The notes under the pieces were generated by a model. It saw only the letters and a list, made by a program, of their open reading frames with translations, made no database searches and was not told the origin of the DNA. Both the position numbers and the translations under genes were made by a program. From Nephrocerus scutellatus (taxonomy: Eukaryota; Arthropoda; Insecta; Diptera; Pipunculidae): a DNA stretch of 64,000 bases. Positions 9,925 through 21,989 of the stretch are shown here, piece by piece; the first letter of the stretch is position 1; each line of letters opens with the position of its first letter. The stretch spans positions 88,310,965 to 88,374,964 of the forward strand of contig OX352765.1 of assembly GCA_947095585.1 (NCBI GenBank). The letters run 5' to 3'.

Positions 9925-11223
9925 TTAGGTTAGGCTCGTTGGCTGCATTCGCACACTGAGACCGATGATGGTCCATTGTAATACCACAGGATCAATACCT
10001 TTCCTCTTTTTCACCGAGCCCGTTTTGAGCTTTTAATAAATCTCTGGATATCTCGCTCTTCACATATTTCGACATCCGATGAGTTGTTTTATATATAGTA
10101 TCCAAAATGGTTTTGCCTTCCGCCTGCAAAAGCCGGACAAGAACGCAGGAAGTTTCTGCAGAGGTCATTGAAATCAAGGCCTATCCTTCTCGCATGTACT
10201 TCGTGAAGTATTGACCGTTTTTTGACTACCGTATATGTTGTTAAGAATATGCTAATTGAGATAGTAGTTCGTAGCCCAATTTATGGATTTTTGGCACCCT
10301 TGCATTGTCTTGATGGAACAGCACTTCAAATCGATATCGAAGATGTCCCAAAGCTCTGAATAATATTCGCCGGTGATCCTGTTACTCTTTTCAAGGTAAT
10401 CGCTGAGAATGATACCGCGAGCATCCCAAAAAACTGTGGCCATGACCTTGTTGGTTGACAGACCCACTTTGGCCTTATTTGGTGCACGTTCACCAAGAGA
10501 AACTCACTGTTTTGATTTTTCCTTGGTTTCTGGTTTATTGTGATGGATCCATGTTTCGTCCACAATTATGAAACGGCGCAAAAACTCGTTCGTATTGCGG
10601 CGCACGAAATATTTTTAAATCAGTCGTCAGTTCACGCAACTTATAGACGACTTCCTGATTTTTATGTCGCACATAATTGTCCATCTGACTAAGCTATCCG
10701 TCAAGCTGTGGATAGATTTTGTACCACATACTCTCTAAAAAATGCGTCTCCTTAGCCAAAATAGTTCTGGGCATTCACAAAAAATATGCTCGAATGACAC
10801 ATCATCCTCCGAGCAGAACCTACATTCTGTCTCTGAGCCCACACCAGTTTTGTTAAAATGACACCAGAAGCCAAAAGGATCTGTTAGAAAACTCACCAGC
10901 TTCCTAATGCTATAATTATTTAGATTTAGGATTTCCTTATAGGAAAAGGGCCCGCTTCATTGTATGGATTGCCTAAGCCCTGGGACGTTATCCCACTGGG
11001 CCAGATGAAGTTTGTGTTCGCAAAAATTTATCAGTGCTGTGGCGGCAGCCCGGTTAACATCAGAGTAGGGTTCCGAGTCAGCTCTAGCTAGTTCATCTGC
11101 AGATTCGTTGCTTATAATTCCCTGATGACCAGGGACCCAACCTTGTTTCACTCTGTTGTGTATGGCTACAGATTGCAGTGCATCGTAGACTGCAAACAAG
11201 TCCATTAAGTTGGACGACAGCAC
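9925..11223 (-). mobile_element. LINE fragment, LOA/I-type, RNase H and 3' end, with nested mariner
   Basis: Minus-strand ORF2 C-terminus. The open frame 11223-10957 carries WVPGHQGIISNESADELAR, the C-terminal RNase H motif with its catalytic-region aspartate. It continues through KLVSFLTDPFGFW and the zinc-ribbon-like CRFCSEDD....HIFCECP around 10800. A mariner relic then interrupts the element (about 10240-10730). The 3' end resumes below 10240 and closes with the TTAGGTTAGG-type tail at 9925. Reverse transcriptase is missing, so the copy is 5'-truncated. Confidence 0.75.
10240..10640 (-). mobile_element. mariner transposase relic (SETMAR-like)
   Basis: Minus-strand relic of a classic mariner transposase. 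Reading leftward: NEFLRRFIIVDETWIHHNKP near 10590-10530, with the first catalytic Asp in VDETWIH, then a TGA where family members have Trp after KSKQ. The frame continues in GERAPNKAKVGLSTNK and VFWDARGIILSDYLEKS, and after a frameshift gives LFHQDNARVPK with the second catalytic Asp near 10310. The third Asp region is lost. It is distinct in sequence from the 34.7-kb element and nested in the LOA/I-type LINE. Confidence 0.85.
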
Positions 11224-11244
11224 TTTATGTGCTGCCTGACTATA

Positions 11245-11600
11245 TGAAAAGATTTATAATATAGCGGCCTTCATTCCTATAAGATACTGCTAGTACAGAA
11301 ATTAAAGCCACGAGACCATCATACTTTAGGTCGTATGATTTTCGTAATTGAAATAAAAATTTTGCCATGCGTTTTGACATGCGTTTTGACACATCAAGTG
11401 AACCCACATAAATTCACTGGTTATGCTGATACATAAACAACAATTGATGTCTTCGTGTTCTTGTGACAAACGGAAAGGAGTGCTTGAAAAAGTAGCCTAA
11501 AATTGGACGTCCAGAATGCACTTCTTTAAGAACAGCAGCGATGGCCATAAGCCCGAAATCATTTTTAAATCTTATTGCCATTTTGGTCTTTCAAATGAGT
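11245..11600 (+). mobile_element. Tc1/mariner relic, same family as 34.7 kb, internally deleted
   Basis: Two blocks match the 34.7-kb transposase. LVQKLKPRDHHT near 11290-11325 corresponds to its LVQELKPHDH region. VLEKVA then a stop then NWTSRMHFFKNSS near 11478-11540 corresponds to its last 30 residues, ending KPEIIFK. The catalytic core between them is deleted. Confidence 0.75.
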
Positions 11601-13715
11601 TACTTTATTAAAATTAGATTTTTTGTTTCATTATTAACAATGTCTATTTCTATCGAGCTTAAAAAGCACTCAATTGTGTCGAGAAGGTTCTATTCTAAGA
11701 AAATTACATAAAGAACCATCTATCAAATACCAGAACATACTGGTACATTGTACGAGTATACAAAACTCCCCGTATGTAATTTCAAAACTTATAATTGTAT
11801 ATACAATATTACTTAAATAATGTCTAGAGATGGCGCTCTTAAGTGTACTAATACTACTTTCGTAACAGCACATTTAATTTCTCCCAGTTGAAAGAAAGAC
11901 TAAAACTCAGATATCACACAATATTACGGTCGTAATTATTACTTTACAATTTAATAGTTTGAAAGTAAACAACGAATTCACAAAATATTACCATCGCAAT
12001 ATTGTTTTACCGTTTAATAATCTGAATAAATATTAAACGAGCATTGCAATATCCTCTGGTGATATGCAGGGCACTCCATATAATTCTATTCACGTAATTG
12101 TTTGATCCAAACCCCAGATAGCTCCCGTTAATCTGTCCTGCCACCGTATGTTGTAGCTACATAGCCCCATCGTTAAATTTGCATTCATAAATCCTTATGT
12201 TAATGGACCACGATAAAGTTAAGGACAACGTTAAAATGTTTTAATAAAAGAATATCCTTTTCATGGAAAGCCTTCCTGGCTTTCTATACTTCAGTTTCAG
12301 TTAATATCATAGTTTCTTATTTTAGCAAAATTTCATTTTATAGCTACCCAGAGTACACACACACTACCTTATTCCGCTCAGATTGGCTTATAAGTAAGCT
12401 TTCAATTAAGTTTCCTTCCACGAAAATGTACCGAAATATTTTATCAAATTAACGTGTATACCAACGAACCGGTCGATGAGGTTTCTTATTTAACGAACGT
12501 AATAAAATATTCTCTTTAGATTTTAGGAAAAAATTTCGCATTTTCCGAAAGATCTGGAAAAAAAGAGGGGAAGAAACAGCAAACAAAAAAAATAAACTTC
12601 ACCCGCTCTATCGTTGTTTAATGAGGTTAACTCCAGTTTAAGGTGTGTCCTTCTCGCAATGACATTGGACCATTAACTGATGGCGTCGAAAAGCATTTTT
12701 CGCAAAATGACTTTATAGACTCGTCCGGCAGGCACACACACACACACACACACACCCAACTCACACGTACAGAATGGGTCATTAGGTCTAATGAAACGTG
12801 ATTCCGTGCAATTCAGCTGGACTCGGGATAGCCGAAACGTTTATAAACTGAATAATTGATCGGATAGGATCGCCAGGTAACCATACACCGTGTTGGATGA
12901 AACAAAAATACATAAAAAAAATCGAAATTAGGATTTGAAAGCGGCAAGAGCGGGTACAGAGACGAACGAAAGTGCCGCGGATGATGAGGAAAAAAATCCG
13001 TGAATGACTTTCCGAGTGGAAATACGGGTACATTTTCCAATCCAATTAAATGTACGTTATGTTCATTTGTGAGCAAACAAGTATGGCGCTCTGGATTGTA
13101 TGGTGGGGGAGATGGAGGGTTGATGGGTCGGCGATACAAACGTCATCCCCAGTTGTCCATGCAGACTACTGGCACCAACGTTGGGCAGCAAATTGTTGGA
13201 AAATCTAATTATGTGCAATTTGACGACACATTACGATTCATTTCACATCCGAGTGCTTCGGTCACAGATAGGCACAGAGTGCACAGTGGGCTAAAAAGTG
13301 TAAGCTAAACAAACAAAGGTTTTTTTTTAGAACAATCTTACAACTTGCATATGAAATTTGAAGGCATGGCATATGGTAAAAATAAAATCCAGGACGACTC
13401 CGTGAATTAACAATTTTTCAATTTCAAATTCAAAATTGAAAATGCTCATCCTATCCAAAAATATAGGACTACCTGATCCATATCGCGTAGTGAACCTGTT
13501 GCAGTGGTTCTTATGAGAGGTGATTCTATGAATAATGAGTCGAATTTTTCTGCTCCCCATGTTCGTCTGGTGCCTTCTTAGTTTATAAATGGTTTTTCAA
13601 TTGAAACACTTTATTTTTCTTATTCGGAAATATTTGGGACAACAAATTATCCATTTTTTTTTATAAAAGATCGAGTTTGCTGCCATAAATTTACGTGATC
13701 ATCCTCAAAGGGCAG
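11601..13715. other. no recognisable gene
   Basis: Mostly unique sequence. 12,600-13,300 is slightly richer in GC, with overlapping open frames of about 100 codons on both strands (12813-13139 minus, 13000-13308 plus). Neither has a motif I recognise. Confidence 0.45.
12732..12754. repeat. (CA)n microsatellite
   Basis: About 11 uninterrupted CA units. Confidence 0.95.
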
Positions 13716-13722
13716 ATTTATG

Positions 13723-14990
13723 TTAAGGTTAGGTTGAAGTGGCCGTCAGTCAAAACCGACGCACTTAGACCAGTGAAGGTCCGCTATGATACCACAAGGC
13801 TCTAGGAAAATTTCCACGCCTGCTCGTTGAACCACTTGAAGGTTCGTATAAAGCTCAAGATCTTCGGATAGCTTGGGCCAGATCTGCTTCGTTGCTATGC
13901 AAGTTGTGCCGTTTGACCATCTATAATTAGTTTTTATTATAGCATCCCGTTTAAACATGAGTAGCGATCAGAATGCCTGGTGAACCATATTCAGGCAACA
14001 GGGGTAGTATGGTTCCATACATAAGCCATACAATTACCTGGAATGTATCTATACCCCGGCACCTAGCACAGGTGAAAGTTAAACTGCTCCACCATCTCTT
14101 TAAGAGAAGATCGGCAATTCCGGGCTATAATGGAATTTGTGGAAACTGATTCCATGGACTTTATCCCATCAAAGCTATCCGAGAAAATGTGGATATCCTT
14201 ATTGGATATGACATTACTCTTCAGCCAAGACAAGGCTTCCTTAATAGCCATGATTTCAGCTTGGAAAATACTACAGTGATTAGGAAGACGGAAAGAGAGA
14301 CTTAGATTTATTTTTTTTGAAAAGACACCCCTTCATCAGTTTTCGACCTGTCTGTGTAGAAGTGAATCCCTTCATTTTCCAAGTAGATACCATCCTCTCA
14401 AGACGACCTGGAGGGGATGGTGACCGGAAAGTTTTTGTTGAAGTGGAGCTGCGGAATGGTGTAGTCTATGTTGACAAGTGTAGTCCTGACTGAATTCAGG
14501 ATAGAAGAGTAGCAGAAATCATTCACGGTCCACTGAGAGATTGCTCTGAGGCGAGTAGCCGCGCTTGCAGCCAGTTGTCTGCCGAATATGTCGAGTGGAG
14601 CAAGTGGAGGGATTTGTACGAAGCACTCCGCTCACACATAGACAAGCTGATCTTTGGACTCTGCTTAGTTTGTCGCGATTGATCGCTTTATCTAATGCAG
14701 TCCACCAAACAGCAAATTGCCTTACTACTGCTGTGTATAGCCAATGAGTGATATGCGGTTGAAGATCCCATTTGCTTCCTATTTTTCCATTTTTGCTTGA
14801 GAAGAGTACCACTGTGACTTTACGCACACTTTCTCGTATGTTGGATTTCCAGGTCAGCTACCTATCCAGAATAAGACCAAGATATTTGGCCTTTTCGGAG
14901 AAAGTCAAGCTTGTGCCCAGAGCAGATTTACAGTCTCAGGAATTTAAAATATAAATTCGCGTTTTTCAGGAAGCTCTCGGGAATGTAAAA
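13723..14990 (-). mobile_element. LINE fragment, LOA/I-type, RT thumb through RNase H to 3' end
   Basis: Minus-strand ORF2 relic. Around 14880-14850 it reads LGLILDR.LTWKSNI, the RT thumb entry, then HWLYTAVVRQFAVWW and SRVQRSACLCVSGVLRTNPS (14827-14590). HFYTDRSKTDEG near 14365 has the first RNase H aspartate (usually FYTDGS). AEIMAIKEALSWL and DIHIFSDSFDGIKSM (14251-14140) follow. A decayed post-RNase H part (13958-13790) ends in the TTAGGTTGAAGTGG-type tail at 13723. Frameshifts and stops are frequent. The 5' half may be the piece at 16.2-17.5 kb on the same strand. Confidence 0.8.
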
Positions 14991-14994
14991 CATG

Positions 14995-16195
14995 AATTCA
15001 CGTTTTGTTCTTAACATCACACAGTGCGTTCGACGAATTGAAAGAAAGGCTCGTATTCATACAAATTACTGCTCGTGTTCCAGCGGCAGTGGATGGTAGT
15101 TGGAATTGAAATTGAAATGCTATAGAGCGCATCAGCATACATCTCCTGCTCTTTTAGAAATATTGTGAACTTGTGCAGTATACGTTTTGATGTTTCATAT
15201 AACCGCACACCTGATTTGTTGAAATGTAAATACAGAGTTGCGGACTTCTCATTCTTAAAAAAAAATTGAAATCATCACCAACATCATCATCATCAGTACC
15301 AGACGGCGTAAATGTGTGTCTGTTGTTCGAACACAAGTCGGAAAGGGTCAACCCGAATGTTCCACATTTTAGCATAAAATCAAATGAGATGTATTGTGAG
15401 CGGAGCCTCAGCAGCCGCATACGTCTCGCAGTGTCCAGTAAAATGTCAAAAACATTAAACGTGTATTTCTACAGATTCTAGCATTTGATGACATCACGCA
15501 CGGGCACACGGCACAGCACAGCACAAGGTAGTTATTTCTATTCCTTATACCAACTGACCACAGGTTTCGGTGACTTTCGTTCCAATCATCAGTCCGTACG
15601 TTTGCCTTTTATCCATCAAGCATCAAGCAACCGTCCGTTGTCCTTGCTGACTTTCTAATGAAGCTGATGACGATTCAATGGTAGTGTGTGTGTGTGTGGA
15701 GGGATGAAGCTATGCCACTACTAACCTCACGTTCTGCTGTAGTTGTTTTTGCTGCTGTTGATAGCTTCGCTTTGGGATTCGTTCGTGTTGGCATCATATC
15801 CTGTTGATACTTAAATAGATATCACCAATGCCAGACTGCCATCTGTTGACCGAACAAGTGGCACGCACGCACGAATGTCCGACTATGCACGCTCGTATGA
15901 ACGCATCACGTACTCACGTACGCAAATATCAGAAATACTTTAATATACTCTAGTCAATGTCTTTGGGCGATCTGGGCACAGCGGATGAATTGCTTTCATT
16001 TCAATGGTGATTTTAGGAAGTCCACCCATAATGCGTGTTGAACCTGAGGGCATATTTATGCTAGCTCCTTTGAAGATGATGATGATTTTATTGCTGCTAC
16101 CTATGCTATCATCATCTTTTTGACTTTAGGGATCAATCATGTGAATTGGCAGGAACCCATACTATGGTGGAAAAATGCGAAAAGAACGAAAAGAA
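14995..16195. other. no recognisable gene
   Basis: Unique-looking sequence between two same-strand LINE halves. It contains a short (GT)n run near 15684 and open frames (15017-15420) without known motifs. Confidence 0.45.
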
Positions 16196-16199
16196 TTTT

Positions 16200-17540
16200 T
16201 ATAAAAAAAATTGCAAATTATTCTTCAGATTTTTGAAAGGTTAGTGTGAAGTCGAGTACATCTTCGCGAATGGCATTTATGAAGGTACGTTTAGAGCGCT
16301 TATTGAGGATTTCTACATTAATACTAATAAGATATTCTGAAAGACACTCACCCTTCGATTGATGCCACTGCAGCCCCAGACCTCATAATGTGAATTGGCA
16401 TCGCATTCTATAAGGTAATGGTGGTTTCTGCTCCGGCAGTGCTCTATAAGCTCCTGGACCTTTGTTGGCGGAATGTTGTCCTCGTCACCGGTGAAGTATG
16501 TCGAAACATACACGATGTTATGGGTTCCCCTCTCGGTTGGAACTTCCACTAGCACGGCCACCAAGTCCTTCTTTATAAATTCTGGAATTGGAAGAAAGTT
16601 AATTCTCGTGCTGCTCAAGCAATACGCCCTTGTCACTAACTCCCCGCTTTTAAAGATTAACTTACTTGCATTATTCCGTAGACTTTTAATAAGTCCGCTT
16701 ATAACCCAAGGCACTTGGATGACCGAGGGTTATATTATCCTCGGCGAACCGCTTTCTAAGGGTATGGGACGCACCCTTCGTGTGATGCAGGTTCGCCTGT
16801 AGCACCCTTATGAGGATCGTATGTCCTCACTGGATGCTTTAGCTTGCTGGAGTAATGGGGCTTTTTATGGCTTTTTCCTCTCCGGCAAGCAGTCGGGTTA
16901 GGTTGACTCAGTTATCTGTGCTGTCCCGACTCATCCTTCCTCCTCGCGTGCCCAGTGCGCCTCATGTCGGATGGGAGCTAGCAGCTCTAGCTGCTGCAAT
17001 TCTGGTGCCAGAACCACTAAGGCCAGCATGCCCAGTGTCGTTGATGATGCTGATGATGAAGAAGCTGATCGTAGGACTTACTTACGCTTACTTGATTTGA
17101 TTTCGGACCCACTGTGATTAGCATGCCCATCGGCACTGTTGATCAAAGAGGTTGTTTTCACACCTAGCTAGGACTGGCATACCCAGTAGCACTGCTAGTC
17201 GAGCTTGCGACTATCTCTTTGTCAGAGTTACCGCAACCAGACGCTGATATTTTATCGCAGCTCTTAAGGATCATCTTAAGAAGTCATCTATCGCCAATAC
17301 GAGTTCGAGAAGCGAACCTTTTTTCTTCCTCTGTACTATATTTCATGACTTGGCATGCAACTCGGCGTTTTGCGCAGAAATAATTGCTCGAATCTTTGAG
17401 GAGAGCTCTGTAGTCTGTGGTTTGGTTTAAGGAACGATCCCTCTTCCACCAACGTCACGCGCAGTCCACTCTTGAATATTGATTGCTGGCAGCGCATCCA
17501 CCCAGGGGCACACTGTCTGATCAGATGAAGACTAACCACT
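16200..17540 (-). mobile_element. LINE fragment, LOA/I-type, ORF1 end and endonuclease
   Basis: Minus-strand 5' half of an RNase H-type LINE. 17540-17290 gives, in two frames, segments resembling the ORF1 C-terminal domain (RAIISAQNAELHAKSWNIV, then LLELVLAIDD). Near 16810-16770 ORF2 starts with ANLHHTKGASHTLR. An open frame 16714-16313 holds the APE-type endonuclease: VYVSTYFTGDEDNIPPTKVQ, then LIECDANSHYEVWGC with the catalytic Asp-Ala-Asn (usually GCDANAHH.WGS). No reverse transcriptase follows. Several stops are present. Confidence 0.78.
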
Positions 17541-17591
17541 AAAGACTACTAAAGAATGTTAGTAGCTGTGATGATTTTTCCATATCATATT

Positions 17592-17782
17592 CTACGTTTC
17601 CGTGAATGAGTTAAACCTGTGTTAACTTAGGTTTTTGTGAATGGAAACGCTTATTTGAGTTGAGTCTCGTTAAACCAAAATAAACTCCAAGAAACTAGAG
17701 CACTTGAGTTAGGTTTGCCTGAGATTTTAAGAAACTACAACGCATCTGTCAAATTACCTCTACTCTATTCATGGAAACTAGC
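17592..17782. repeat. MITE-like inverted repeat
   Basis: Arms at 17592-17610 (CTACGTTTCCGTGAATGAG) and 17763-17782 (reverse complement TAGTTTCCATGAATAGAG) are similar, with an AT-rich interior and no coding. Target duplications are not clear. Class unknown. Confidence 0.35.
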
Positions 17783-17799
17783 GATAAACGTAAGTTGGG

Positions 17800-19345
17800 A
17801 TTGTGAAAAACAGAAAAATTTCATATGGATTGTGCTCTTAAGCTAATGACACATACATATATTTTTCGTCAGTATCTGTGCTTCAAGAAAACAGTTGGGT
17901 TTTCTATAGAGAGGGTTTTGTATAGAAATCTATACAAAAAGATGTAATTTAAGTTAGCAGTTACCACATTTTCCATACAACCCGCCAACAAAGGTGAACA
18001 TAACAGTCGGAACGATTTTAAAAGGATGTTTTAAATGATTTAGGAAAGAAGACTTAGGTCGGCAACCCATTCCATTTACCTCGCGTTTTACGGTTGCTGT
18101 GGGAAAACAATAAACGCCTTAAACATTTTGAAAGACAGAAAACGTATATAGCTGGGCAGAGCACTATGCTGCGTTCTCCGTGCTTACAAATTATACATTC
18201 AACGTCGCTCGTCATCCTTGCAAATAATAATGTTAACAAAAACAATGGCGGTAGCAATGACATCCTTGAATAGCGAAACGCGCACACACACACCCACACA
18301 AAGCCGGAACACAAAACACACAATTATTGAATCAAATTCATCGGATTAAACTGAAATCACGTATTCGGGATTGAGCCATAACGAAACACAACACAACACA
18401 ACGCAGCACTACGTTTGCGTAGCTACTCCTAGAATTATGGTATCGTCGCCTCAGATCTCCCCGCTTCGGAATTAAGTGTTATTATTTGTTGTTGATCGAT
18501 TGTGTCGTTTGTTGGTGCGTGTAAGTGCAAGTGTATAGGACGCAACTACGTGGTATAAATTATTGTTATGTAAACTCACTTAACGCATTCGCTGAATACA
18601 TTTGCACTTTAGGACAGCTCTGCGCTTCAGACCCGCTCTCACCCTTTTTTGCAACAGCAAACAATAAGGATGCACAAAAACAACAACAACAACAAAAAAA
18701 GTTTTTATTATTTGTGTATACTTTCCATCATCATCCATTTCATTTTTTCCTAAATCATTTTTGTTTGCGGTTGCCTCATTGCACGGACAGACAAACGATG
18801 GAAATTTTCAATTCAATTGAGCTTTACAAATAACAGCAACAATTATAATAACGGAACAATAAAAATTTCAGAATGAAGCAGTAGAGTAATGTCTTTATTG
18901 TTGTTGTATTTGATATGAGATGAGTACTTTCTACTCATCAATAGTTTCACAACAATTCCTAAATCAATTATATGCGGCTTATTTTGGTATTCTCCTATGT
19001 ACAGCTTTGGTGGAGAATTGGATATTTTTGCAACATTCCAGTATTGAATTTGAAATAAACTTCTAACCAAGCTACTACTTATATTTGAGTTCCGACACAG
19101 ACACAAAAAAAGCATTTACTTGGAAGTAGAATAGTATCTAATAGGATTTAGCTTTCCCAATGAAATGAACAAGAGTTGTTTTTTCATTAATTTCTAATTT
19201 CTAACATTGGTAGAGTGTTATACCTTCTGTACCACTTTTTCCCACGACATATTCTTCTTCCAACGCATCATCAAAGATAGCCATTGTTTTGCAACGCAAG
19301 ATCTAAAACAACGCGTCATTCAAAATACGCTCTACTCGAGATGCG
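17800..19345. other. no recognisable gene
   Basis: Unique-looking sequence with short CA and CAA runs (18270-18320, 18670-18700). The 102-codon frame at 18525-18833 is low-complexity, with a poly-Gln run from CAA repeats, and I do not call it a gene. Confidence 0.45.
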
Positions 19346-19349
19346 CATC

Positions 19350-19575
19350 GTTTAGCCCCAGGGCCGAGTTGCTCCAATAATTTTTTTTTTCAAAATTAAC
19401 CGGGTGTTATTCAAACTTTGCACACTTTGTGTATCCCAGATAAAAACATTTTCTATAAAAATTTAGAAGTGATCGAGCTTAGGGCCAAGGTGCTCTCATA
19501 TAATTTTTCAAAATTAATCAGATTTTATTAAAATTTTGCTCACATGGGGATTCTATAAAAAATCGGAAGGTCTTT
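19350..19575 (+). repeat. two diverged tandem units of about 110 bp
   Basis: Both units read AGGGCC(G/A)AG(T/G)TGCTC, then a T-rich tract, CAAAATTAA, a TTATT(C/A)AAA stretch, and end TTCTATAAAAA. They abut the TTGAG array. Confidence 0.6.
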
Positions 19576-19579
19576 ATTG

Positions 19580-20198
19580 GGAGGTAATCTTGAGGTTGTT
19601 TTAAGGGGGTTTTGAGAAGTTCTTGAGTGCGATCTTGAGAGAGTTTTGAGGCGGTCTTGGGTGGTGTCTGGAGGGGGTCTTGAGCGGTTATTAAATTGGG
19701 TTAACACGTTTTTAAGGTTTTGATTGGGTCTTGAGGGGATCTTGATGATATTTTGGGAGGGTCTTGAGTGGTGTCTTGACGGGTTTTAAAGCCGATCTTC
19801 AGTGCGTCTTGAGAGGGTGTTAATGTGGTCTTAAAGCTGGTATTAATTAGGGAATCTTGCGGAGATTTTGAGGCAGTTTTGACTGCACTCTTGTGAGGAG
19901 TCTGGAGGAAGTATTGAGGATGTCATGAGGGGTGTTTCATAAGGTGGTCTTGAGGGAATTTATGAAGGATCTTGAGTGGGTTTTGAGGTGGTTCGGAGAG
20001 GGTCTTGAGTAGAGCCTTGAAGCGGCATTATGTATGTCTTGAGGAGGTTTTGAGATGGTTTTGAGTGAGGTCTTAACCACGTTTGGGTGAGGTTTTGGTG
20101 GTTGTTGAGGACACTTTCAGAAGATCTTAAATGGGGTCTTAAAAGAGTTTTAGGTGGTCTTGAGGGTGTTTTTTTGGGTTTAGAAGAGGTCTTAATGG
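19580..20198 (+). repeat. TTGAG-type degenerate array
   Basis: Dozens of imperfect units such as GGTCTTGAGGGGG and GTTTTGAGAGGG, about 10-20 bases each. The 98-codon minus-strand frame over 19960-20256 (repeated Thr-Gln-Asp-Pro and Lys-Pro stretches) is a by-product of the repeat. The same family recurs at 20510-20610 and 52330-53110. Confidence 0.85.
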
Positions 20199-20485
20199 TT
20201 TTTTTTTTATAATGTACATACGCTAAAGGGGTTTGCACCCTTATAATGCTTAGCACAGCGTAAGCGTTAGAAAATTAGGGAGAGGAAAGGATGAGATGTC
20301 TATGCACGCGTGTCTTAAACGACTGCAGATCATATAAATGCGGAAACACAGAATCAGGCAATTCATTCCACATAACTATCGTGCGGCTAAAGAAGGAGTC
20401 CCTGAATTGGTTAGTACGTCCGATGATAGGCTTAATGGTGGACCCATGAGCTCGAGTTGAGGCACGGGTATTACTGATGGGTTGG
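20199..20485 (-). mobile_element. LINE 3' end, CR1/L2-type, inserted in the TTGAG array
   Basis: The minus strand reads STRAHGSTIKPIIGRTN and then FFSRTIVMWNELPDSVFPHL, the conserved C-terminal FFPRT.RLWN.LP motif, followed by DLQSFKTRVHRHL. It ends in a poly(A) of about 10 at 20208-20199. TTGAG repeats lie on both sides (to 20198 and from about 20510), so the LINE inserted into a pre-existing array. Confidence 0.8.
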
Positions 20486-20509
20486 AGAATGGGCGGGATG
20501 CATCTGGAT

Positions 20510-20615
20510 ATTTCTGTTATTTGATATTTGAGTGCGGTCTTGAGAGTGTCTTGAGGTAATCTTGAGAGGGTTTTTCGGGTATTTCGAAAAGGTCTTCAGC
20601 AATATCTTGAGCTTG
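20510..20615 (+). repeat. TTGAG-type array, right remnant
   Basis: GTGCGGTCTTGAGAGTGTCTT-like units continuing the 19.6-kb array beyond the LINE insertion. Confidence 0.7.
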
Positions 20616-20619
20616 TCTA

Positions 20620-21985
20620 GAGCATTGATACTTAAACTAGGGATCGTATTTATACGGTTTTTGTATTTACACTTCTTTGATCTTATTTCAGAAATTATAT
20701 AAAACATTCGCTTTGACGTTAGAATCGGGCAGAGACAAACAAAACTTTACTTCTAATTCAATTAAATTTGAGTTGTCCTGAATTAATATATTCTCAATTT
20801 TTCCCTTTTTAAAATTGTAATCTTGAAAATTCCCACTAAATGGGAGAAATTCCAATTTTAACATTGAATAGGAAAAGTGACAACCTCAAGAATTTTAAAT
20901 CATCTCTGATTGTGAGGAATGAAACTAGATGTGGATAAGAATTGTTCCATTAGTGCAAAATCATGGATTAAACCTAATCCAAAGGGAATGAAAATGCAAC
21001 GGATTGTTGTTGTAAAATCAATCCCATTCCTATTCCTTGTGCCAATAAAATGCAGCTTAAGTCTTCATCATTGAAAGAGCATTTGAAAATCCGTCCAACA
21101 TTTATTGCATTGCATTGGCGCCACACGAAAAATGGATTACGTATTCGCCGGACATAATGTCAAACATAGATACAAAAATCAGATAGTCCGAAACTCATTT
21201 CCACTTAAGGTCTCTGGTTGATGATGGCCATGCCATAAAGATTACACAACGCAATATCCAACAATTCTAAGTCCATAGGTAATTTTGGTTAAAATGAAAC
21301 GCAACAAAGCGCAAAAAATCCCAGCAATTCAGCAAAATAATTACCTGATGATGGAATAGACACGTGCGTTAATATTTCATAAGCCTGCTGGGTGCGAATG
21401 CATTATTTCCACCGTAAATAAACTCAAATGCAAGCTGTATCTCTCATATCGTTGGTATGCAATTCGGTTAGCTTCACTGATCAATAAACACCAACTGAAC
21501 ATAACTCACGCACAGCGGTGCCTTCCTGGCACAGGACAAAGCAACAATATTCCATACAGAATTTGCACAATAGAATTTCTGACTCTTTGTGTAAGTTTGC
21601 GATTCGCTTGTCTGTCCAGAAGGCTAGGCTCGGCAGGCAGGTACCGAATTACAGTCGCACAGAATTCATCGATAATAATAACTGTAAGAGATCCTTGGTA
21701 GAGTGATGTTTCCTACAGTAATGTTGGAATGCTACAACATTCTCTGATGTTGCAATATTTGACTTGAGTGCGGTGAAGTGGCATTCGCAGTAACGATGGG
21801 TCCTAAGAGTTTGAAAATTTGGTAGTTTTACGGCACTAGCTACAGCTATTTCATTGAAACACAAATTCAACGTTTAATAATATTGGGGTTGGCATTAGTG
21901 TGGTATATTTAAGGAATCGTACAAGCTGTGGTAGGGAAATTAAAGGGAAAGGAAGTGGACACATCTTGTTGCATTAGCTGCATGT
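20620..21985. other. no recognisable feature
   Basis: Unique-looking AT-rich sequence; no motif, RNA or repeat that I can name. Confidence 0.5.
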
Positions 21986-21989
21986 GAGC

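Noticed and set aside
13000..13308. 102-codon plus-strand gene
   Set aside because: Overlaps a 108-codon frame on the other strand; neither has a family motif.
18525..18833. Poly-Gln protein
   Set aside because: The Gln run comes from a short CAA repeat, and the flanks show no coding motif.
19960..20256. 98-codon Thr/Pro/Lys-rich open frame
   Set aside because: By-product of the TTGAG array and the LINE poly(A) junction.
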